Shown here in pieces: positions 25,694 to 32,275 of a stretch of 32,275 bases of DNA. Position numbers and translations under genes: made by a program. Source of the stretch: an uncultured Thermomicrobiales bacterium (lineage in GTDB: Bacteria > Chloroflexota > Chloroflexia > Thermomicrobiales > CADCWN01); assembly GCA_902806415.1 (NCBI GenBank), contig CADCWN010000347.1, positions 1 to 32,275 of the forward strand, given 5' to 3'. Position 1 is the stretch's first letter; every line of letters begins with the position of its first letter. The notes beneath the pieces are model-generated. The model did no database searches. It saw only the letters and a list, made by a program, of their open reading frames with translations, and was not told where the DNA came from.

Positions 25694-28105
25694 ATGGCGG
25701 AGCAGGAGACGGGGCGCGGGATCGGCTGGGGGCGGCTGGCGGCGCTGGCGGTGGCCGTCGGCGCGGCGGTCGGCGGGGCGCGCGCCGCGCGCCGCGCCCT
25801 GACTCCGCCCGATGGTCGGACACGGGTGGCGAAGGAGGATGCGGGGGGGCATCTGCCGCAGCCGTTCGCCGAGCGCTATCAGCGCGCGTTGAACGACGAT
25901 CGGATGCGCGCGGGGCTGCTGCGGTTCCAGCGCAACTGGCGGGTCGGGCGCGACACCGCGTTCGCGCAGTACCGCGAGGCCGAGGATGGCGGCAAGACGT
26001 TCGAGGCGATGCGCGACGAGTTGGCCGCGACCAAAGATCGCGTCATCGCCGCCCCCGACCGCTATTTCGCGCAGTTCAAGGCCGCCGCCGAGCGAAACGG
26101 CGCGATTGTCTATGAGAGCCACAGCGCCGAGGACGCCAATCGCTACATCGCCGATCTCTGCGACCGCAAAGGGATCCGGGTCATCGACAAGTCGAAGTCG
26201 ATGGCGACCGAGGAGATCGGCCTCAACCACTACCTGGAGGCGCGCGGCATCCACGTCGCGGAGACCGATCTCGGCGAGTGGCTGGTGCAACTCTCCGACG
26301 AGCGCCCCTCGCACCTGATCGCCCCGGCGGTCCACATGGATCGCTTCATCACGGCGGGGCTCTTGTCGAAGGCGACCGGGCAGCAGTTGGAACCGGACGA
26401 CATCGGCGGGCAGGTGCGCGCCGCGCGGCACAAGCTGCGCGACGATTTCCTGCGCGCGCGCCTGGGGATCAGCGGGGCGAACGCGATCATCTGTGAGACC
26501 GGCACGACGATGATCGTCACCAACGAGGGGAACGCCGAACTGGTCACCTCGCTGCCCGACATTCACGTCGTCCTGGTCGGGCGCGAGAAGCTGCTGCCGA
26601 CGATGGCCGACGCGATGACGCAAGTGCGGCTGCTGGCGCGCTCGGCGACCGGGCAGGCGATCTCCGTCTACACCACCTTCATCAGCGGCCCGGACCGCCC
26701 GGAGAAGGAGGTCCACTACGTCTTCGTGGACAACGGGCGCAGCGCGATGGCCGCCGACCCCGCTTTCCGCGACGCGCTGCGTTGCATCCGTTGCGGGGCC
26801 TGCGCCGATGTCTGCCCGCCCTATCAGGTCGTCGGCGGGCACGCCTTCGGCTACATCTATGCCGGGGCGATCGGTCTGGTCAACACACCGTTCCATCACG
26901 GCCTGGCGGCGGGTGCCGGGCCGCAATCGCTCTGCGTCTCCTGCAACGCCTGCGCGACCGTCTGCCCGGTGGCGATCGATCTGCCGCGCCAGATCCTCGA
27001 TGTGCGCCGGAAGGTCGTCGAGGAGTACGGCCTGCCGTGGTACAAGCGCCCGGCGCTGGAATTGTGGTCGAACGCGACCCTCTTCGACCACGCGGCGCGG
27101 GCAGCGGCGAAGTTCTCGCGACCGTTGGCGGAGCCGGGCGGGGCATTCATGCGGAAGCTGCCCGGCGCGGGGAACTATCAGCGCTGGCGCAGCCTGCCGG
27201 TCCCGGCGAAGGAACCGGCGCGCGATCGGCTCTTCGGCGGCGAGGTCCACGGCACGCCCCGCGCCCCGCGCCTCTCGCCGCCACTCCTGCAGACTAGGGT
27301 GACCGGCACCCGCGTCGCCTACTTCATCCAGTGCCTCACCGATCGTCTCTACCCGCAGATGGCCGAGGCGACCGTGCGGATCCTCCAGGCGTGCGGCGCG
27401 GAGGTCGTGGTGCCGGTCTCGCAACATTGCTGCGGGCTGCCCGCGTTCGACTCCGGCGACTGGGAGCGGGCGAAGCGGATGGCCCGCGCGACGATCGAGT
27501 CGCTGGAAGCGGCGGACGCCAAGTGGATCGTGACCGCCGGGGCGTCCTGCGCGGTGGCGATCGCTCACGAGTACCCGCACCTCTTCGGGGATGAGCCCGC
27601 CTGGCGGGCGCGCGCCGAGGCGCTGGCGGCGAAGATGCTCGACCTGACCTCCTTCCTCGTGCGAGTGGCGAAGCTGGAGGATGGTGCGCTGGCAGCCCCG
27701 GAGCGCAACGTCGGCCCGGTGACCTATCACAACTTTTGCCAGTCGTACAACGTTCTCAAGCTGCACGCTGAGCCGCTGGCGCTGATTCGCGGGGTGCTGG
27801 GGCGCGACCTGGTCGATCTGCCGGAGGCGAACGTCTGCTGCGGTTTCGGCGGCTCGACCTCGTTCGACAAGCCGGAGCTGTCGGAGCATATCCTGGCGCG
27901 CAAGCTGGAGAACGTCGATCAGTCCGGCGCGACGACGCTGATCACCGACAACCCTGGCTGCATCATGCACCTGCGCGGCGGGATGGACGCCTCCGGGCGC
28001 GAGGTGCGCGTGATGCATCTCGTCGAACTGCTCGATGAGGGGCTGCGTGCCAAGTTCCCGGAAGCGTTCGCCGCGCCGGGACGGCTGGAGGATGCGGCGG
28101 ATTAG
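25694..28105 (+). CDS. Fused LutB-LutA iron-sulfur lactate oxidation protein
   Basis: An 803-residue protein joining two LutABC subunits that are usually separate. Residues about 12-31 form a hydrophobic, possibly membrane-anchoring segment (LAALAVAVGAAVGGARAARR). The LutB part (about 55-520) has a LUD domain with ICETGTTMIVTNEGNAELV and two [4Fe-4S] motifs, C364-IRC-GAC-ADVC374-P and C414-VSC-NAC-ATVC424-P. The LutA part (from about 536, TRVAYFIQC) carries two CCG domains, HCCGLPAF (C579, C580) and VCCGFGGS (C715, C716). All expected cluster ligands are present, so the fusion looks functional. It is 97 bases downstream of lutC. Electron acceptor unknown. Confidence 0.93.
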   Translation: MAEQETGRGIGWGRLAALAVAVGAAVGGARAARRALTPPDGRTRVAKEDAGGHLPQPFAERYQRALNDDRMRAGLLRFQRNWRVGRDTAFAQYREAEDGGKTFEAMRDELAATKDRVIAAPDRYFAQFKAAAERNGAIVYESHSAEDANRYIADLCDRKGIRVIDKSKSMATEEIGLNHYLEARGIHVAETDLGEWLVQLSDERPSHLIAPAVHMDRFITAGLLSKATGQQLEPDDIGGQVRAARHKLRDDFLRARLGISGANAIICETGTTMIVTNEGNAELVTSLPDIHVVLVGREKLLPTMADAMTQVRLLARSATGQAISVYTTFISGPDRPEKEVHYVFVDNGRSAMAADPAFRDALRCIRCGACADVCPPYQVVGGHAFGYIYAGAIGLVNTPFHHGLAAGAGPQSLCVSCNACATVCPVAIDLPRQILDVRRKVVEEYGLPWYKRPALELWSNATLFDHAARAAAKFSRPLAEPGGAFMRKLPGAGNYQRWRSLPVPAKEPARDRLFGGEVHGTPRAPRLSPPLLQTRVTGTRVAYFIQCLTDRLYPQMAEATVRILQACGAEVVVPVSQHCCGLPAFDSGDWERAKRMARATIESLEAADAKWIVTAGASCAVAIAHEYPHLFGDEPAWRARAEALAAKMLDLTSFLVRVAKLEDGALAAPERNVGPVTYHNFCQSYNVLKLHAEPLALIRGVLGRDLVDLPEANVCCGFGGSTSFDKPELSEHILARKLENVDQSGATTLITDNPGCIMHLRGGMDASGREVRVMHLVELLDEGLRAKFPEAFAAPGRLEDAAD

Positions 28106-28109
28106 GGGC

Positions 28110-28676
28110 TCAGGGCAGATTCGAGAGCCGCCAGTCGTCGCCCTCTTTGACGAGGTTGACCGTCTTGGTCTCGCTGGAACCCCTGGCGTAGCGCAGCGTG
28201 CCGGTCACGATCGCCGTCGTCCGACCGTTATTCGACGAGACGTTGGTGTTGGTGACGGAGAAGCTACTGACCCGCCCGACGGTAGTTTCTTTTGTTGTCC
28301 AGAGCGTTTGCAGCGCCGTCGGCGAAATCGACGAGCCGAGCGAACGGCTGAGATAGTCGTGCGCCCCGGCCCAGTCATGGTCGCGCACCGCGTCGTAATA
28401 GCCCTCGGTGGCGTTGCGGGCACCGCCGATGTTGCCCGCAGTGACGCGCACCAGTCGCGGACCGAGGATCACCCCGACGATGGTCGCCCCGACGCAGCAG
28501 AGGAGCAGGACAGCGGCGATGCCGCCGCCGATCCAGAGGCCGCGCTTGCCGCGCTTCGGCGGCGGGGGCGGCGCGTAGCCTAGTGGCGGCGCGGTGTGGC
28601 CCGGCTGGGTCGGATACCCTGGCTGAGGCGGCGTCCCGCCGACGTTCTGCGGGTTATACGGTGGCGGTGTCGCCAT
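28110..28676 (-). CDS. Membrane-anchored protein with Pro-rich N-terminus, 188 aa
   Basis: The N-terminal 45 residues are Pro/Gly/Tyr-rich (YNPQNVGGTPPQPGYP, YAPPPPPKRGKRG). A single membrane helix follows at about 46-72 (WIGGGIAAVLLLCCVGATIV), then a 115-residue outside domain with a DUF4878/NTF2-like look (NATEGYYDAVRDHDWAGAHD, then YLSRSLGSSISP, and VNLVKEGDDWRLSNLP at the end). Proteins of this design are common surface proteins in Chloroflexi and actinobacteria with unknown roles. The ATG has GGAGGAGG six bases upstream. It converges on the LutBA gene with only four bases between the stops and no terminator between them. Confidence 0.85.
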   Translation of the reverse strand: MATPPPYNPQNVGGTPPQPGYPTQPGHTAPPLGYAPPPPPKRGKRGLWIGGGIAAVLLLCCVGATIVGVILGPRLVRVTAGNIGGARNATEGYYDAVRDHDWAGAHDYLSRSLGSSISPTALQTLWTTKETTVGRVSSFSVTNTNVSSNNGRTTAIVTGTLRYARGSSETKTVNLVKEGDDWRLSNLP

Positions 28677-28775
28677 ACGGTGTCCTCCTCCGGGCTCGCG
28701 CGCGGGATCAGCCCCCCCACGCTCCCAAATACGATAGTGCCGGGCCGATAGTTTCCCCGTTGCGGCGCGCGGATG

Positions 28776-28803
28776 TTGCGCGATCCCGCTCGCTGGCGAT
28801 AAT
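28776..28803 (+). promoter_or_regulatory. Putative promoter of the GNAT gene (TTGCGC-16-GATAAT)
   Basis: The -35 TTGCGC (28776-28781) and -10 GATAAT (28798-28803) are 16 bases apart, about 50 bases before the GNAT start. It lies in the divergent gap between the Pro-rich protein gene and the GNAT gene. Confidence 0.4.
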
Positions 28804-28858
28804 GCGCCGTGTCAGCGCGATCTGTACACATGGAGCGCGAAGTGATGAGGGGTGGGCG

Positions 28859-29773
28859 ATGAGCGGCGCGATTGTGGTGCGCCCGATGGCTGCCGACGAT
28901 CTGCCGATGATCCTGGCGATCGATCGGGCGGTCGGCTGGGCGCACGCGGAGGCGCGCTTCCGGTTCCTCCTGGACGATACGGAGACGCGCGGGCTCGTCG
29001 CGGAGTTGGCGGGCGACTTGGTCGGCTTCGCCTTCGTGGGGGTACGCGAGCCGGTCGGCTGGCTCGGGGCGCTGGCGGTCGATCCGGCCCACCAGGGGCG
29101 CGGGGCCGGGTGGGCGCTCTGCCGCGCGGCCGACGACTACTTTCGCACCGAGGAGCGTTGCGACGCGGCGATCCTGGAAGTCCGTGTGGGGAATCGCCGC
29201 GCGATCGATCTCTATGAGCGGCTCGGCTTCGTCGCCACCGGCGTGGCCGATCTCTGCGGCACGCCACGCGGCGAGGCACCGATCATCCCCGCGAGCGACC
29301 AGTCGACGGACGACGCGGTGCGGGTCGTCGCCCCGCTGACCGAGGACGACCTCGCGTTTCTGCCCGCTCTGGACGATAGCTACTATGGCGGCTGGCGCGA
29401 CCGCGACTTGCTCTATTGGCTGAGCGAAGGGTTCGACGCCGCGCGTCTGCTGCGCGTTGACGGGCAGCCCGCCGGGTACTGCCTGGTCGAGGCCGCGACC
29501 GGTCGCCTCGGCCCGGCCGCCGCGCCGACCCTGTCCGATTTCCTCGCCCTGCTCGATGGGGTGCTGCGCGCCCTGCCGAGTGGGGAGGGCGCGCCGCCCC
29601 ACGCCGCACACCTGCGAATTGTCAACCCCAACGAGGCGATCCTGGCAGCGCTCGCCGCGCGCAACGTGCGGCACGTCCCCGCGCTTCGTAATGTGCGGAT
29701 GGAGAAGGTCTATCGCCGCCCCCTGCGCCAGATGACCGGCCCCTACGTCTCGGCGCGGTCGGAGAAGGGGTGA
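28859..29773 (+). CDS. GNAT family N-acetyltransferase with C-terminal second domain
   Basis: A 304-residue protein. The N-terminal half (1-145) is a RimI-like acetyltransferase: IVVRPMAADDLPMILAIDRA, the acetyl-CoA loop VDPAHQGRGAGWALCRAA (QGRGAG) and EVRVGNRRAIDLYERLGF. The C-terminal half (about 155-290) repeats a GNAT-like pattern but without a QxxGxG loop. ATG 28859 is preceded by GAGGGGTGGG; the longer frame from 28583 is antisense to the upstream gene. The target may be a protein N-terminus or a small amine; the sequence does not decide. It contrasts with the GNAT at 17867, where the C-terminal half carries the active loop. Confidence 0.9.
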   Translation: MSGAIVVRPMAADDLPMILAIDRAVGWAHAEARFRFLLDDTETRGLVAELAGDLVGFAFVGVREPVGWLGALAVDPAHQGRGAGWALCRAADDYFRTEERCDAAILEVRVGNRRAIDLYERLGFVATGVADLCGTPRGEAPIIPASDQSTDDAVRVVAPLTEDDLAFLPALDDSYYGGWRDRDLLYWLSEGFDAARLLRVDGQPAGYCLVEAATGRLGPAAAPTLSDFLALLDGVLRALPSGEGAPPHAAHLRIVNPNEAILAALAARNVRHVPALRNVRMEKVYRRPLRQMTGPYVSARSEKG

Positions 29774-29786
29774 TGGGGGAGCGGAG

Positions 29787-30093
29787 AGTCCGTAGTCCGT
29801 AGTCCGTAGTCCGTAGAAAGGCGTTAGCGTGCTCCTGCTTGTGGGCGGGTACAAGGTTTGGGCGTAGGGGCGTATTGCATACGCCCCTACGCCCAAGCCG
29901 CCAGCTATTTTCCATACCAATTATTGTCCCCGGCTCGCTCGCCCTCTGTCCGATTCCCCTATTACCACAAGTACCACCCTCTTGGGCAAATCGGGCTATT
30001 GTGGCCCGACTCCCCACGCCCGATGATCGAAGTGCGGTCTGCTGTTTCGTATACTATTTGAATCAGTTACTTGTCTACAAACTACGGACTACC
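29787..30093. repeat. Heptamer element (AGTCCGT) with a second palindrome inside
   Basis: Four AGTCCGT units at 29787-29814 pair with a short reverse-complement arm at 30081-30093. The intervening 265 bases contain a perfect palindrome at 29859-29895 (17-bp arms, TGGGCGTAGGGGCGTAT and its complement, around TGC). Other elements of this class have loops of 43-55 bases, so the longer loop suggests insertion of the second repeat type. No gene is visible in this 340-base gap. Confidence 0.7.
30050..30055 (+). promoter_or_regulatory. Putative -10 box (TATACT) of the surface protein gene
   Basis: TATACT lies 59 bases before the ATG in an AT-richer patch. A weak TCGAAG sits 17 bases upstream as a possible -35. 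Confidence 0.35.
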
Positions 30094-30113
30094 ACCTTTT
30101 GTGAGGGGCGACG

Positions 30114-31348
30114 ATGAAACATCGGTTGCAGATGACTCTGGGGATAGTGCTGCTCCTCTTGTCGCTCGCCCTGGCGGCGCGCGGCGCGGGCTCGGTCGGC
30201 GCGGCGACGATGCCGACGTTCGCCCTGCCGCCGATGGCGCACTTCCAACTCGACGCCTCGCTGGAGATGGACGACCGTGAAACCACCACGCGGATGCGGA
30301 TGACCGCCTCCGGGCAGGGGGCCTCGATCGGGCGCGCAAGGCGTCCCAGTTCGCGGCGGAACTCTTCGTCGAGGGGACCGAAGCCGGGGTGTCGCAGCCG
30401 CAAGCGGAGCGGCTGTCGCTCGCGGTCGTGACTGTTGATGGGAAGACCTATTGGCGCTATCCGGTCACGGGGACGTGGTCCTGGATGGCGAACACCCCGG
30501 AGATGGAAGGGCAACTGGACTTCTCCCTCGATCCGCTCGATCTCACCAGGCTCAATGGGCTGAATTTCGTCGCGCTGCGCAAGGAGACGCTCGGCGGCGC
30601 GACGACGACCCATTGGCACGCCGATGTCGATCTCGCCGCGCTGCTCGCGGCGCAGGGCGGCGGCGCGGTCCCGAGCGATCCAGGGATGCCGCTGCCGCAA
30701 CTCGCGGTGGCGGTCGATCTCTGGATCGGCGACGACGATGGCTACCTCCACCGCTTCGACCTCGCGCTGGCGATGAGCGTTGCCGACGCGAGCGGTCCGG
30801 CGGTGAGATTCATCGCCGCCTTCGCGCTGACCTTCAGCAACTTCGATCAGCCGGTGACGATCGTGGCACCGGCGGGGGCGGTGCCGGTGTCGTCCGCCCC
30901 GATCCTTTCCTCGCCCGCCACCGCGTTCACCGGGGCGCTCCCCGCTGGCGTCGGTTCTTCTCTGGCCGCGTTGCCGTTCGGCAACCTCGGCGCTAGCCTG
31001 CCGGGAGCCGGGAATACCGGTGGCCCGAGGCTTACCATCGGCACCGGGCAGCCTGCAGCGTCCGCGCGCCCGGGCGGCAGCCCCACCCCGAAAGCGACGC
31101 CCACGCCGCGCCCGACGCCCACGCCCGCGCAGCCGACGCCCACGGTCGCCCGCGCGGCGAATGTGGTCACCGCCGGTGGGGCTGATGCCCCCGCGTCGCC
31201 CGCACCCGTGGCGCAGCAAGTCGCGTCGACCGCGACCGCCGGGGCACAGAGCGGCAATCCCGCCCTGGTGATATTCGGCGGAGCTGGACTCCTGCTGGTC
31301 CTGGCGCTCGGTTTGGTGACGTTCGGGTGGCGGATGTCGCGACAGTAA
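30114..31348 (+). pseudogene. Surface-anchored protein gene with a one-base frameshift
   Basis: ATG 30114 (GAGGGGCG upstream) starts a signal peptide or anchor (LQMTLGIVLLLLSLALAARG) and a mature region that is lost after about residue 70. Coherent protein continues in the -1 frame (KASQFAAELFVEGTEAGVSQ, then VVTVDGKTYWRYPVTGTWSW) to the TAA at 31346. The switch fits loss of one G in the five-G run at about 30317-30321: six Gs would read GQGGLDRARKASQ without a break. The distal part has a Pro/Thr-rich stalk (SPTPKATPTPRPTPTPAQ) and a C-terminal membrane helix (LVIFGGAGLLLVLALGLVTF). A sequencing error is as likely as a true mutation. Function unknown. Confidence 0.75.
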
Positions 31349-31364
31349 GCGCGCAGCCTGTGAT

Positions 31365-31409
31365 GACAACGCCCGCGCCACGGCCATCATGCCGGGCGTG
31401 GGCGTTGTC
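31365..31409. terminator. Hairpin between convergent genes, likely bidirectional terminator
   Basis: GACAACGCCCGCGCC (31365-31379) pairs with GGCGTGGGCGTTGTC (31395-31409) over 15 positions with a single G-T pair and a 15-base loop. It starts 17 bases after one stop codon and ends 11 bases before the convergent one. No T-run follows on either strand. Confidence 0.6.
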
Positions 31410-31419
31410 GATCCGGTCG

Positions 31420-32157
31420 TTACGGTCCGGGTGGGGTGCCGTCGCTCTGCCGCCGACCGAGCTGCGCCGCGCGTCGCTCCTCCACGCCCGCGCTGAGGCG
31501 GCTGTAGAAATCGGTCACCTCCGCCGTCGGGCGTACCGGAGCCTCGCGCCGACCCAGGAGATCGAGGATCGCCGTGATCGGCAGGGCGATCAGCCCGAGC
31601 AGGCCGAGGTAACTGGTCAGGATGAGCGCGATGTTGGCGCTATAGTCGAGCAGCAGGAAGAAGACGGTACCGAGCATCGCCAGCGAGAAGAAGCTCGGCA
31701 GATCGAGGATCCCCGCGAGGCCGGTGTCGAGGCGCTGCCGGATGAGGTAGCAAGGGAAGAACGACGAGATTCCCAGGATAGCGATGACGATCTGGAGGCC
31801 GTAGCCGCCGATATAGCGGGCGAAGAGCGCGCCGGTCGTCAGGAGCGCGGCGATCAGCAGGATGAGCGACACGCGCCGGATAGCCGGATCGACCGGGTCG
31901 AGGACGGCGCGCTGGCTCGGGAAACGCTCGCCGATGTCGAGCAGTTCGCCGAAGATCTTGCGCCAGTCGTCGGCGAAGGTGAACCAGAGGACGAGCGCGA
32001 CGGTCAGCCCCAGCGCCGCCCAGGCGACGACTCGCCAGGGGGGGCTCGGCGCGCGTGCGATGTCGCCCAGCATCTCCCGCTGCCACCAGCCGAGCGCCGC
32101 CAGGAGGGCGAGCAGCACGAACCCGAGCGCCTGATTGCTCGCCAGGAATTGGGTCAT
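31420..32157 (-). CDS. Multi-pass membrane protein, 245 aa, unknown function
   Basis: About six membrane helices: ALGFVLLALLAALGWW, VVAWAALGLTVALVLWFTFA, SLILLIAALLTTGALFARYI, LQIVIAILGISSFFPCYLI, FSLAMLGTVFFLLLDYSA and ALILTSYLGLLGLIALPITA. Both termini appear cytoplasmic, and the last 40 residues (PVRPTAEVTDFYSRLSAGVE) are hydrophilic. The ATG at 32157 is preferred over the ATG at 32169 because GGAGG lies five bases before it. No transporter signature or enzyme motif was recognised. It is a single gene with its own promoter, convergent with the frameshifted surface protein gene. Confidence 0.82.
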   Translation of the reverse strand: MTQFLASNQALGFVLLALLAALGWWQREMLGDIARAPSPPWRVVAWAALGLTVALVLWFTFADDWRKIFGELLDIGERFPSQRAVLDPVDPAIRRVSLILLIAALLTTGALFARYIGGYGLQIVIAILGISSFFPCYLIRQRLDTGLAGILDLPSFFSLAMLGTVFFLLLDYSANIALILTSYLGLLGLIALPITAILDLLGRREAPVRPTAEVTDFYSRLSAGVEERRAAQLGRRQSDGTPPGP

Positions 32158-32198
32158 CGCCGCCTCCATTCCCCGCAGAGAGGTTGATCACTATCCTG

Positions 32199-32227
32199 AT
32201 CGTAGGCGAACGAGAGGCTTTCGGCAA
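32199..32227 (-). promoter_or_regulatory. Putative promoter of the membrane protein gene (TTGCCG-17-TACGAT)
   Basis: On the minus strand TTGCCG (32222-32227) and TACGAT (32199-32204) are 17 bases apart, about 40 bases before the start codon. Confidence 0.4.
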
Positions 32228-32275
32228 TAGGGAGGCGGGCCGATGGTCGGGGCATACGCGCTCACCCACCGGCCC

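Overview
This is a GC-rich, gene-dense bacterial chromosome segment. The gene set suggests a Chloroflexota-like organism, possibly near Thermomicrobia/Sphaerobacter. It combines a PadR-HAAS pair, an S9 peptidase, tandem GNAT proteins, a class III-type PPK2, a fused LutB-LutA protein and very abundant palindromic intergenic repeats. OpcA is also typical of actinobacteria and cyanobacteria, so the phylum call is an inference.

Layout. Bases 1-480 hold the 3' end of a transposase gene fused in frame to the tail of a broken gene. Bases 763-2273 (minus strand) hold a three-gene unit led by a SufR-like, cysteine-bearing HTH regulator. Bases 2733-3983 hold a PadR regulator and an overlapping HAAS-type membrane protein, with an operator-like palindrome at the promoter and a clear intrinsic terminator. 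An S9 prolyl-oligopeptidase-type enzyme occupies 4167-6278.

Bases 6436-17406 form the metabolic core: tkt, tal, (a Uma2-type gene), gnd, zwf, opcA, pgl, rpiA. Together these give both branches of the pentose phosphate pathway. Zwf with its OpcA partner makes 6-phosphogluconolactone, Pgl hydrolyses it, Gnd decarboxylates the product to ribulose-5-phosphate with NADPH formation, and RpiA, Tkt and Tal interconvert the sugar phosphates. The gaps are filled with heptamer-based inverted repeats whose two arms match within each locus while the heptamer differs between loci.

Bases 17583-24111 hold housekeeping and accessory genes: a small membrane protein, a GNAT, an alkyltransferase-like (Atl) protein, a small hypothetical, an IscU-like protein lacking two of the three usual cluster cysteines and coupled to PPK2, recO, and rsgA behind a structured leader that has a strong promoter and a 21-residue ORF. 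Bases 24905-28105 encode lactate oxidation (lutC, then a LutB-LutA fusion). Bases 28110-32275 contain a Pro-rich membrane-anchored protein, a GNAT, a surface-type protein gene broken by a one-base frameshift, and a six-helix membrane protein.

At least four palindromic repeat families occupy most intergenic gaps. No tRNA, rRNA or CRISPR array was recognised.
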